NCBI GenBank assembly: GCA_947589005.1
Contig: CANPZO010000013.1
Coordinates: 1-64,000, forward strand
Length of the DNA: 64,000 bases
Direction of reading: 5' to 3'
Source: an uncultured Clostridia bacterium
GTDB taxonomy: Bacteria; Bacillota; Clostridia; UMGS1883
Shown: positions 36,871 to 46,078 of the stretch, in pieces
Position numbering within the stretch: position 1 is the first letter of the stretch
Layout of the letters: every line of letters starts with the position of its first letter
Program-made: the position numbers and the translations under genes
The notes under the pieces: generated by a model
The model's input: only the letters and a program-made list of their open reading frames with translations
What the model was told of the DNA's origin: nothing
Database searches by the model: none

Positions 36871-39651
36871 TTATTTCAAAATTTCGGCGCAGCGTCTGCA
36901 CAGGGTGGGATGGTCGTGGTCACAGCCCACGTCGGGGGTTATCATCCAGCAGCGTTCGCACTTTTCGCCCTGAGCGGGGGTCACCTTAACGGTGATGCCG
37001 GGCTCGTTCTCGCCCTTGACGCCTTCGCCCTCGCCCTCGGTGACCACCGCCTCGGACACGATGAATACCGTGGCAAGGTCGGGTATCCCGTTCAGGAACT
37101 TATAGGGCTCGCCCGCGGCGAAAATCTCCACCTTGGCGTCCAGAGACTTGCCGATGGTCTTTTCCTGACGGGCCAGCTCGAGAGCCTTGCTGACGTCGCT
37201 CTTTATCGCCAGAGCTCTCTCCCACTTGTCCTCAAGCTCCTTGTCCTCCCACGCGGGCTCCACCTTGGGCATGGAATTGAAGATGGCGCCCTCGGGACGG
37301 TCGGTCGAGCGGTGGGGCATATAGCTCCATATCTCGTCGGCGGTGAAGCAGAGAATGGGGGCGATGAGCCGGACTATTGCGTCCAAAATTGTGAACATAC
37401 AGGTCTGGGCGGCCCGGCGCTCCCTGCTGTCCTTTTTGGAGGTGTAGAGCCGATCCTTGATAACGTCCAGATAGAAGTTGCTCATGTCCACGACGCAGAA
37501 GTTGTGTATCGTGTGATATATCATGTGGAACTCGTAGCTCCGATATGCCTCAAGCACCCGGCCCACGATATCGTTAAGGCGGGTCAGGCTCCAACGGTCC
37601 ATCTCGCACATTTCCTCAAAGGGAACGCAGTCCTTGTCGGGGTCAAAGTCGTGAATGTTGCCCATGATATAGCGGGCGGTGTTGCGTATCTTTCTGTATG
37701 CCTCGCTGAGCTGCTTAAGTATCTCCTCGGAGATGCGCATATCGGTCTTGTAGTCGGCGCTGACCACCCACAGACGGAGCACGTCGGCGCCGTACTGATT
37801 GATGATGACCTCGGGACTGGTGCCGTTGCCCTTGCTCTTGCTGAACTTATCGCCGTTCTGGTCAACTATCATGCCGTGGGTGATGACCATCCTGTAGGGG
37901 GCCACGCCCTTGGCGGCGATGGAGGTGAGCAGGGACGACTGGAACCAGCCGCGGTACTGGTCGTTGCCCTCCAGGTACAGGTCGGCGGGAAAGCGAAGGC
38001 CCTTTTTGACCTCCAGCACGCCGCTGTGAGAGCTGCCGCTGTCGAACCAAACGTCCATGATATCCTTTTCCTTGACGAACTCGGTACAGCCGCACTCGCA
38101 CTTCGTTCCGGCGGGGAGAATGTCCTTGGCGTCGGTCTCGTACCAGGCGTTGCTGCCGCCGTGTTCACGGAACAGCTTGGCGGTGGCGGCGATGGTCTCC
38201 TCGGTGAGCAGCTCCTTGCCGCAGTCCTTGCAGTAGAAGATGGGCAGAGGAACGCCCCAGGTGCGCTGGCGGGAAATGCACCAGTCGCTGCGGTCCATTA
38301 CCATGCCGGTGATACGGTCCTCGCCCCACTTGGGCAGCCACTTTACGCCCTTGATGGCCTCCACCGCCCGCTCCTTTATGGCGTCCACGGAAGCGAACCA
38401 CTGCTCGGTGGCGCGGAACACTATCGGCTCATGGCAGCGCCAGCAGTGGGGGTACTGGTGGATTATCGGCTCGATGGCGAAGAGGGCGCCCAGCTCTTTG
38501 AGCTTTTCGATTATCTTGGCGTTGGATTTTTCGTAGTAAAGTCCGGCGAACTCTCCGGCCAGCTCGTTGAGATAGCCCTTGTCGTCCACGGGTACTATGA
38601 TGGGTATATCCTTGTACTTCTGGCATACGACATAGTCCTCCACGCCGTGGCCGGGAGCGGTGTGCACACAGCCGGTACCGGCGTCGAGAGTTACGTGGTC
38701 GCCCACGATGACAAGGCTTTCACGGTCGATAAAGGGGTGCTGGACGGTCATATACTCCATTTCGCTGCCCTTGAAGGAGGCTATGGTCTCATATTCGGTT
38801 ATCTTGCCGTTGGCCATGGTGGCGTCCACCAGCTCGGCGGCGATGATATAAACCTCGCCGTCAGCCTTTACAAGGCTGTACTCGAAGTCGGGGTTAAGGG
38901 AAATGGCCACGTTGCCGGGCAGGGTCCAGGTGGTTGTGGTCCAGATGACGAAATAGATGTTTTCAAGCGGCTCTCCCACATTGGCGAACAGGCCCTTGTC
39001 GTCCTTTACGCGGAACTTCACGTAAATGGAGTCCGTCTTGTCCTCCTGGTACTCTATCTCCGCCTCGGCCAGAGCCGTCTCGCAGTCGGGGCACCAGTAG
39101 ATGGGCTTGAGGCCCTTATAGATGTAGCCCTTCTTGGCCATCTCGCCGAATATCTCTATCTGCTTGGCCTCGAACTCCGGGTCAAGGGTGACATAAATAT
39201 CGTTCCAGTCGCCCAGCACGCCCAGACGCTGTATCTGCTTTTTCTGATTTTCCACATAGCCGAGGGCGAAATCCTTGCAGACGTTGCGGAATTCGGAAAC
39301 ATTGGTCTTGTGGCGGTCGATGCCCAGCTTTTTTATGGCCTGACGCTCGATGGGCAGACCGTGGGTGTCCCAGCCGTGGATATACGGGGCCTTGAAGCCG
39401 TCCATATTCTTGAAGCGGGTGATGATGTCCTTAAGGGTCTTATTGAGGGTGTGGCCCATGTGCATATCGCCGTTGGCGTAGGGCGGGCCGTCGTGGAGAA
39501 TAAAGAGGGGCTTGCCCTCATTAGCCTCCATGAGCTTGCCGTAAAGGTCCTCGTCAAGCCATTTTTTAAGGGTTTCGGGCTCCCGCTTGGGCAGACCGGC
39601 CCGCATGGGGAATTCGGTCACCGGCAGATTGAGAGTTCCAGAGTAATCCAT
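36871..39651 (-). CDS. ileS: Isoleucyl-tRNA synthetase
   Basis: PPYANGDMHMGHTLNKTLKD (HIGH), DKFSKSKGNG (KMSKS), C-terminal Zn ligands. Confidence 0.97.
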   Translation of the reverse strand: MDYSGTLNLPVTEFPMRAGLPKREPETLKKWLDEDLYGKLMEANEGKPLFILHDGPPYANGDMHMGHTLNKTLKDIITRFKNMDGFKAPYIHGWDTHGLPIERQAIKKLGIDRHKTNVSEFRNVCKDFALGYVENQKKQIQRLGVLGDWNDIYVTLDPEFEAKQIEIFGEMAKKGYIYKGLKPIYWCPDCETALAEAEIEYQEDKTDSIYVKFRVKDDKGLFANVGEPLENIYFVIWTTTTWTLPGNVAISLNPDFEYSLVKADGEVYIIAAELVDATMANGKITEYETIASFKGSEMEYMTVQHPFIDRESLVIVGDHVTLDAGTGCVHTAPGHGVEDYVVCQKYKDIPIIVPVDDKGYLNELAGEFAGLYYEKSNAKIIEKLKELGALFAIEPIIHQYPHCWRCHEPIVFRATEQWFASVDAIKERAVEAIKGVKWLPKWGEDRITGMVMDRSDWCISRQRTWGVPLPIFYCKDCGKELLTEETIAATAKLFREHGGSNAWYETDAKDILPAGTKCECGCTEFVKEKDIMDVWFDSGSSHSGVLEVKKGLRFPADLYLEGNDQYRGWFQSSLLTSIAAKGVAPYRMVITHGMIVDQNGDKFSKSKGNGTSPEVIINQYGADVLRLWVVSADYKTDMRISEEILKQLSEAYRKIRNTARYIMGNIHDFDPDKDCVPFEEMCEMDRWSLTRLNDIVGRVLEAYRSYEFHMIYHTIHNFCVVDMSNFYLDVIKDRLYTSKKDSRERRAAQTCMFTILDAIVRLIAPILCFTADEIWSYMPHRSTDRPEGAIFNSMPKVEPAWEDKELEDKWERALAIKSDVSKALELARQEKTIGKSLDAKVEIFAAGEPYKFLNGIPDLATVFIVSEAVVTEGEGEGVKGENEPGITVKVTPAQGEKCERCWMITPDVGCDHDHPTLCRRCAEILK

Positions 39652-39678
39652 TGTCTATCTTTCCTTTCTTATTCCCGG

Positions 39679-40449
39679 TCACGCATACTTTTTCAGCGTG
39701 ACAAAAATTCTGTCTTTTTTGCTGAGGCCGCCCATTTCCACCAGAGCCTTTCCGAGGCCCCGCACGGTGATAACGTCGGCGTCCTTTATTTTCATGTCCG
39801 TCCGCTGGGAGGGCGAACCGTTGACATACACCCGTCCGGACTTTATAAGCTCACAGGCGGCGGAACGGCCCCTGCCGGCCATGAGTGAAACTATGCTGTC
39901 CAGTCTGGCCGAGGCCACGGTGCCCTTTATGTCCTTGAACTCCCTCGGGGCCAAATCCAACGAGCCCATGTCGGCCTTTCGGACCTGTACCGGGCAGGGG
40001 CCAACCTCGCCCAGGGTGTTGACTATATAATCCCCGATATCCGAGGCGGCGAAAACCACGGCCCCGCTGCCGCCGACGACTATATCTCCTATCTTGTGCC
40101 GGTCCAGTCCCAGCCCCATCAAGGCCCCGAGATAGTCCCGGTGGGTAAGGCCGTTCAGCCGCTTGCCGCTAATTTCCAGCGCGGTCAGCGGGAAATCCTC
40201 TCCCTCCGCGTTGAAGCCCGGCATTTTCCGCTCGGCTCCGTCAAAGCCGCCGGACAGCGACAGCACGCACTCCGGCAGGTAACGGCTCCGCTCGTTAAGC
40301 AGCGCCAGCTCGTCCATGGACAAAAAGTCGCCGAAGGACGCGCCGCCGAATTTTTCGCTCCGGACGGCCCGATCGTAGAGCTTTGCGAAAATAGTCCTTT
40401 CGGGTTCGTTAAGTCCGCTTAAAAAGCGGTTTTTATCGCTTAATCCCAC
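39679..40449 (-). CDS. ylmH: YlmH-type S4-domain RNA-binding protein
   Basis: S4 domain GRSAACELIKSGRVYVNGSPSQRTDMKIKDADVITVRGLGK. Confidence 0.9.
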   Translation of the reverse strand: MGLSDKNRFLSGLNEPERTIFAKLYDRAVRSEKFGGASFGDFLSMDELALLNERSRYLPECVLSLSGGFDGAERKMPGFNAEGEDFPLTALEISGKRLNGLTHRDYLGALMGLGLDRHKIGDIVVGGSGAVVFAASDIGDYIVNTLGEVGPCPVQVRKADMGSLDLAPREFKDIKGTVASARLDSIVSLMAGRGRSAACELIKSGRVYVNGSPSQRTDMKIKDADVITVRGLGKALVEMGGLSKKDRIFVTLKKYA

Positions 40450-40913
40450 GGGAAGGGCCGTCCGCTTTCAAGCTCGCTCTTGACGGCCGGGGTGACGTCC
40501 ACATTCGAAGGGGTGAGCAGGAGGATGCCGTCGCTTATCTTGCGGAAGGCTCCCCTGCGGGCATAGGCCGCGCCGCTGATAAAGTCAATGGTGCGCCGGG
40601 CCTGGTCCCGCTCCATATCCTCTATATTTATAATTACGGGCTTGTTGTTGTTCAGGTTGTCCACCACCTGACGGCAGGACTCGTCAAAGGAGTTCATCTT
40701 GAGCACGACCACCTTAAGCTGAGTCGTGGCGGCAAAATTTACCACCTTGGGCTGAGCGGGCGAACTCTTTTTGGTGACGGAGGAGCTTCTGGCGGGGCGC
40801 ACAGGCTCGGGGGCGGGCTCCTCTTCGGCAAAATTCACATCTTCAAAATCGTCCTCATCGCTGGTGTCGCCGAAAACAAGATCGGCCATACGGTTGAATA
40901 AATTCTTTTTCAT
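40440..40913 (-). CDS. sepF: Cell division protein SepF
   Basis: NNNKPVIINIEDMERDQARRTIDFISGAAYARRGAFRKISDGILLLTPSNVDV. Confidence 0.93.
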   Translation of the reverse strand: MKKNLFNRMADLVFGDTSDEDDFEDVNFAEEEPAPEPVRPARSSSVTKKSSPAQPKVVNFAATTQLKVVVLKMNSFDESCRQVVDNLNNNKPVIINIEDMERDQARRTIDFISGAAYARRGAFRKISDGILLLTPSNVDVTPAVKSELESGRPFPWD

Positions 40914-40954
40914 GTTCCGTACCCTTCCTTTCCGTGTTTTATGTTTATTTATCT

Positions 40955-41662
40955 TTATATTCTCTCTTTAAATATGGCGCTGCCTATCCGCACATGGGTG
41001 GCGCCCTCCTCCACGGCCGTCTCAAAATCGCCGCTCATTCCCATGGAGAGCACGTCAGCGCCGGGGAATTCCGTCCTCAGCCCGTCAAACAGGGCCTTCG
41101 CCGCCCTGAACACCGGACGGCAAAGCTCCTTGTCCTCAAAATTCGGGGCCATGGTCATTATCCCCCGCAGGCGCACCGATGGATAATCCTTTAACTTATT
41201 TATTATATAACGAAATTCCTCATTTGTCAAACCATATTTGCTCTCCTCGCCGGAAATATTGAGTTCGAGCAAAATATCCTGAATTAAATTCATTTTATTC
41301 GCCTGACGGTCAATTTCTTCCAGCAGGTGCAGGCTGTCCACGGAGTGTATCAGCTCCGCCCGCCCCACGGCCTGCCGGACCTTGTTGGTCTGAAGATGGC
41401 CGATTATGTGCCAGCGCACCCCGGGGATAAGGTCAAACTTGGCGTTCATCTCCTGGACGCGGTTTTCGGCCAGTATGTCCATGCCAAGCTCCACGGCCCG
41501 GCGGATTTTTTCCACCTCGACAAACTTGCTGACGGCGACCACGGTCACCTCGTCCGGCCGCCGGCCGGAACGCAGCGCGGCGGCGGCGACGCGGGCGCGG
41601 ACGTCCCCGATATTTTTTTCAATGTAGTCCAAACTACCATCTCCGCGGCTGTACAATCTCAC
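40955..41662 (-). CDS. yggS: YggS family PLP-binding homeostasis protein
   Basis: VAVSKFVEVEKIRRAVELGMDILAENRVQE, WHIIGHLQTNKV, LSMGMSGDFE. Confidence 0.95.
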   Translation of the reverse strand: MRLYSRGDGSLDYIEKNIGDVRARVAAAALRSGRRPDEVTVVAVSKFVEVEKIRRAVELGMDILAENRVQEMNAKFDLIPGVRWHIIGHLQTNKVRQAVGRAELIHSVDSLHLLEEIDRQANKMNLIQDILLELNISGEESKYGLTNEEFRYIINKLKDYPSVRLRGIMTMAPNFEDKELCRPVFRAAKALFDGLRTEFPGADVLSMGMSGDFETAVEEGATHVRIGSAIFKERI

Positions 41663-42864
41663 TTGACCTCCTCCGGGTTAATAAGCACCTTGTCGTATTC
41701 CTTCAGGGGCACATAGTCAGACGAGGCCCCCTGGGGAGTGTATTTTTCGTCCACGATATAATATTGGTCGTCGTCGGAGCGGAAAGGATTGTCGTTTACA
41801 TAGCGGAAGCTCTTGGTCTTGTCTATCAGTATGTAAACGCCCTTCTTTCCGTTTTCTATCCTCAGCGCCGAGGAGGGTATGCGCAGACCGGCCTTGCGCT
41901 GGAGAACGACCTCGTAATTCACCTTGCGCAGGCTGCTTATGCCCTCGACAAAGAGATCGCTGCTGACGACCAGGACGCGCTTGCCGTTTTCCTCCTCGCC
42001 GATGCTGTAGACGGAGCCCTTTACCTCGCGGGCGTTGTCGGCGTCGATTTGGATATTGACCTCCGCGCCGACCTTTACGCCGTCCGTCTCGCCGGCGTCC
42101 ACCTCCGCCGCCAGATACCAGACAAAGTTGTCCGTTATCTTGCAGATGTCGCCGCTGCCGCGCTTGTGGCTTTCGATTATGCCGTCAAAGCTCTCCACGT
42201 CCGAGGGAGTGAGCTTTTCCACCTGGCTGCCGTAAGGCTCGAGGCCGTCAACATTACTGCTGTAAACGCCGGATATCGGAGCGAATATCTCCTCCTGAGA
42301 GGCGCCGATGGCGTCCTCTATCTCCGTCTTGCGGTCATACAGCTCGGAGAGGAGCTGCTCCGTGGGGCCGCTGTCCTCTATTTCGGTGCCGCGGTCCTTA
42401 AGGTAGCCTATCTCCCGCTTTATTTCGGTGGCGGAGGCCAAATCCCCGTCCTTGACCGCCTGACGGATGCTCTTGACGTCCTCGCGGACGGCGTTGGCTA
42501 TGCGGGCGGTGTCGGACTGGTATATGCCGGCGATAGTGGTGCTCATCTCGATATCCTCTATGCGCTGGTTCACGTCGCCGAGCTCTCTCAAAAGAGCCTC
42601 GTCGGGAGCGCCGCTTATTACGGTGCCGACTCTGGCGTCGCGGCCAACCCTGTCGCCCTCGTTGACATAGGGCTCGAAGGTGCCGGCGGTATCGTCGGCG
42701 ACGACGGTCTCGTTTCTGAGGATATAGCCCTCGCCGCTGATGCTTTTTTCATATTCATAATAGGTCACGGTCTGCGTGCTGTACGGATTGGCACAGTGGT
42801 GGACCGTACTGATAACGGCGATTATTATTACAACGGCCAGTATTATCTTCAATGCCCTGCGCAA
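41659..42864 (-). CDS. HlyD-like periplasmic adaptor family protein
   Basis: Single N-terminal TM, biotinyl-lipoyl-like and coiled-coil segments. Confidence 0.75.
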   Translation of the reverse strand: MRRALKIILAVVIIIAVISTVHHCANPYSTQTVTYYEYEKSISGEGYILRNETVVADDTAGTFEPYVNEGDRVGRDARVGTVISGAPDEALLRELGDVNQRIEDIEMSTTIAGIYQSDTARIANAVREDVKSIRQAVKDGDLASATEIKREIGYLKDRGTEIEDSGPTEQLLSELYDRKTEIEDAIGASQEEIFAPISGVYSSNVDGLEPYGSQVEKLTPSDVESFDGIIESHKRGSGDICKITDNFVWYLAAEVDAGETDGVKVGAEVNIQIDADNAREVKGSVYSIGEEENGKRVLVVSSDLFVEGISSLRKVNYEVVLQRKAGLRIPSSALRIENGKKGVYILIDKTKSFRYVNDNPFRSDDDQYYIVDEKYTPQGASSDYVPLKEYDKVLINPEEVK

Positions 42865-42900
42865 GCTCAGCCCTCCTTGGTTTTATATCGGCGTTCCGGC

Positions 42901-43137
42901 TCAGTCGTCCACGACCTCGGAATTAAATTTCACCGGAACAAAGGGGCTTATCGTGGATATCGCGTGCTTGTATATGAGCTGCTGGCGGCCCTCGCTGTCA
43001 ACTACCACGGTGTAATTGTCAAAGCCCTTGACCTGGCCCTTTATCTGAAATCCGTTCATCAGATAGATGACGATGGTGGTGTGGTCTCTGCGGACCGAGT
43101 TCAAAAATACGTCCTGTAAGTTGATGGCTGCTTTCAT
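42901..43137 (-). CDS. hfq: RNA chaperone Hfq
   Basis: [56 protein letters not shown]. Confidence 0.97.
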   Translation of the reverse strand: MKAAINLQDVFLNSVRRDHTTIVIYLMNGFQIKGQVKGFDNYTVVVDSEGRQQLIYKHAISTISPFVPVKFNSEVVDD

Positions 43138-44069
43138 TGATGTCGCTCCTTTATGATTTTTATTGCCTGTCCGGGGGCGTCCCCGGGGCTTATGTGAACT
43201 ATTTCACGGTTGTGCCCGAACCATGTGAGCTGACGCTTGGCGTAACGGCGGCTGGCACGCTTGATGTTCTCCTCCGCCTCGGACAGCGAGGCGCGGCCGT
43301 CGAAATACTCCAGCATTTCCTTGTAGCCGATGGCCTGTATCGCGGTGGGGGCCTTGTCCCTTATGGGGAGCAGCTCCCGCCGGACCTCGGCCTCAAGGCC
43401 CTTTTCGAGCATTATTTCCACCCGGCGGTCTATGCGCCGGTAAAGCTCCTCCCTTGGCCAATCCGTCATAAGCCAAATCGCCGAATAGGGCGAGACGCGG
43501 CGGCTCCGGAGATTGAGCTCCTCCCGGCTTTGGCCGGTGGTCTGTATCAGCTCTATGGCCCTTATGACCCTTTTCACGTTGTTGGGGTGTATGCGTTCCG
43601 CCTCGGCCGGGTCAAGGGACCTGAGCCTTTCGTGGAGCGTGAGCGAGCCCTCGTTCTCGGCTATGAGGCTCAGCTCCCGCCGCAGCTCCCCGTCTCCCTC
43701 GGGCGAGGAAAAGTCGGTGGCGGCGATTAGATTGTCGATATAGAGGCCGGTCCCGCCCACAACTATGGGCAGCCGTCCACGGGCGTGTATATCCCTTATC
43801 ACCTCGGCGGCCTCGGCGCAGTACCGGGCCACGCTGTAGCTTTCGGTGGGCTCCGCCACATCTATCATATGGTGAGGGACGCCCTGCCTTTCCTCCGCGT
43901 CGGGCTTGGCCGTGCCTATGTCGAGGCGGCGGTATACCTGCATGGAGTCGGCGCTGACCACCTCGCCGCCGAGCTCCTTCGCGAGGGCTATGCCCAGAGC
44001 GGTCTTGCCGCCGGCGGTTGGGCCGCAGACTACTGCGACCGGAATTTTTTCCATATTTTGTACTTCCAT
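43134..44069 (-). CDS. miaA: tRNA dimethylallyltransferase
   Basis: [34 protein letters not shown]. Confidence 0.97.
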   Translation of the reverse strand: MEVQNMEKIPVAVVCGPTAGGKTALGIALAKELGGEVVSADSMQVYRRLDIGTAKPDAEERQGVPHHMIDVAEPTESYSVARYCAEAAEVIRDIHARGRLPIVVGGTGLYIDNLIAATDFSSPEGDGELRRELSLIAENEGSLTLHERLRSLDPAEAERIHPNNVKRVIRAIELIQTTGQSREELNLRSRRVSPYSAIWLMTDWPREELYRRIDRRVEIMLEKGLEAEVRRELLPIRDKAPTAIQAIGYKEMLEYFDGRASLSEAEENIKRASRRYAKRQLTWFGHNREIVHISPGDAPGQAIKIIKERHQ

Positions 44070-44095
44070 AGGTTTTTATCCGTGCTATAGCACGC

Positions 44096-46030
44096 TTAGA
44101 CTATTCGTTTAAACATTTTTTCTATCTGATATTTCGTTATTTTAATAGATATGGGACGTCCATGCGGGCAGGTGGATATGCCCTCAAGGGCAAGGGCGCG
44201 GCCTATAAGCACTTCCATTTCCTTGGGAGACAAATCCTTATTGGCCTTTATGGCGGACTTGCAGGCCAAGGTGTATACCGCGCGGTCCCGCCGGTCCTCA
44301 AGCTCGCCCCTGCCGTCGCCCATAAGGTCGCCCAGCAGCTCCACAAACAGCCCTTCTCCGTCGCCGCCGGAGCAGTCGGAGGGGACGCTGCGCAGAAGCA
44401 CGGAGCTTTCCCCCGCCTCGTCAAAATCGAAGCCCAGTCCGTTCAGGAACTGCCGGTTTTCCTCGGCCGCCTGAGCCTCGGCGGGGCTCAGCTCCACGGT
44501 CACGGGTATGAGCAAAAGCTGAGGGGCGGCTTTTCCGCCGTTTTTCCTGAGCTCCTCATAGCGCAGCCGCTCATGGGCGGCGTGCTGGTCCACAAGGAAC
44601 AGCTCTCCCTCGCCCTCGGCCAGAATATAGGTGGCGAAAAGCTGACCTATTATCCTCACCTCCGCAGCTGCGGGCTCCTCGGAGCCTCCCTCCGCCTCGG
44701 GCGGCGCGGGGGCCTCGGACTTGGGGACGGTCTCCTCAAAAATTCCGGCGCGGCCCACCGCCGGGGTCCTTATCTCGCCGGTACGGAGCTTTTCCTCCTG
44801 CTCCTCGCGAAGGCGTTCTATCTGCTTTTTCGGCAGAAGCGGGTTCGGCTCGGCCCGAAACACTCTCTGCCCTCCGTCCTTTTCCGGCTCGGGAGCCTTG
44901 GGCGGCGGAGTGTAGCGGCTGAACCTGCCGCCGGGCTTCCGGAGCTTAAGCTGCTTAGGCAGCTCCGGAGGCGGGGCGATTTTGAAGCTGACGCCCTCCC
45001 TCACATAGGAGGCTTGGGCCTCCCTCGCTCCGGCGGCCCGGGCGAGCATATTCTTCACCGCCCAATAAACCGCCAGATACACGCTCTGGTCATCCGCGAA
45101 TTTTATCTCCGTCTTGGCCGGGTGGACGTTTACGTCGCACAGGGCCGGTTCCATTTCAACATTCAGCACCGCCACCGGGAAACGCCCCGCCATGAGCTCG
45201 TTTTTATAAGCCTCGGCCAAAGCGAGCGAAAGCACCCTGCTCATCACGCAGCGGCCGTTGACAAAAAACACCTGCATGGACCTGTTGGGGCGGGAAAGGT
45301 TGTTTTTACCGGCCAGGCCGGTAACGGCGATGCCGCCGTTTTTGTAGCGTACCTCCCCCATATTCACCGAAAAATCCTTGCCCCAAACCGCGCGGACGGC
45401 GTCGGTCAGGTCGCCGGTGCCGGGGGTAAAGAACACGTCCTTGCCGTCCCGTATCAGCCGGAGTGACACCTGGGGATGGCTGAGGGCCTGACGCTGGCAG
45501 GTCTCGGTCACAAGGGCGGCCTCGGCGGAGTCCTTTTTCAAAAACTTCATTCGGGCGGGGGTGTTGTAGAACAGCTCCTCCACCCTGACGGTGGTGCCGT
45601 CGGGGCAGCCCGCCTCCTCGATAAGACGGGTCTCTCCGCCCTCGACGACGATGCGGCGGCCCAAATCAAAGCCGGGAGTTTTGGTTATCATTTCCGTTTT
45701 GCTGACGGAGGCAATTGAACACAGGGCCTCGCCCCTAAAGCCCAGGGTGGCGACGTGCTCAAGGTCCGAAATGTCCCTTATCTTGCTGGTGGCGTGGCGC
45801 ATAAAGGCCCGCTCCAGATCCTCGGGCAGGATACCGCCCCCGTCGTCGGTGACGCGAATGAGCCCCACGCCGCCCCGCCGTATCTCCACCACGACGGACT
45901 TGGCCCCGGCGTCGATTGAATTTTCCACCATTTCCTTGACGGCGTTGGCGGGGCGCTCCACCACCTCGCCGGCGGCTATCTGCTCCGCCGCAGCCTTGCT
46001 GAGTATGTTTATCTTGCCCATTTTTGTCAC
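44096..46030 (-). CDS. mutL: DNA mismatch repair protein MutL
   Basis: AAEQIAAGEVVERPANAVKEMVENSIDAGA, GFRGEALCSIASV. Confidence 0.97.
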   Translation of the reverse strand: MTKMGKINILSKAAAEQIAAGEVVERPANAVKEMVENSIDAGAKSVVVEIRRGGVGLIRVTDDGGGILPEDLERAFMRHATSKIRDISDLEHVATLGFRGEALCSIASVSKTEMITKTPGFDLGRRIVVEGGETRLIEEAGCPDGTTVRVEELFYNTPARMKFLKKDSAEAALVTETCQRQALSHPQVSLRLIRDGKDVFFTPGTGDLTDAVRAVWGKDFSVNMGEVRYKNGGIAVTGLAGKNNLSRPNRSMQVFFVNGRCVMSRVLSLALAEAYKNELMAGRFPVAVLNVEMEPALCDVNVHPAKTEIKFADDQSVYLAVYWAVKNMLARAAGAREAQASYVREGVSFKIAPPPELPKQLKLRKPGGRFSRYTPPPKAPEPEKDGGQRVFRAEPNPLLPKKQIERLREEQEEKLRTGEIRTPAVGRAGIFEETVPKSEAPAPPEAEGGSEEPAAAEVRIIGQLFATYILAEGEGELFLVDQHAAHERLRYEELRKNGGKAAPQLLLIPVTVELSPAEAQAAEENRQFLNGLGFDFDEAGESSVLLRSVPSDCSGGDGEGLFVELLGDLMGDGRGELEDRRDRAVYTLACKSAIKANKDLSPKEMEVLIGRALALEGISTCPHGRPISIKITKYQIEKMFKRIV

Positions 46031-46078
46031 CCTCTTTGCCGATTTACGGCGGCGCCGCTCAGAGGCCGCGCCATATCC

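Noticed and set aside
39652-39678. T-box riboswitch upstream of ileS
   Set aside because: Only 27 nt separate ileS from the ylmH stop; no room for a T-box leader
36760-39888. 1042-aa plus-strand ORF antisense to ileS
   Set aside because: Shadow ORF of a GC-rich gene; the minus-strand frame is unambiguous IleS and the plus-strand translation has no recognisable motif
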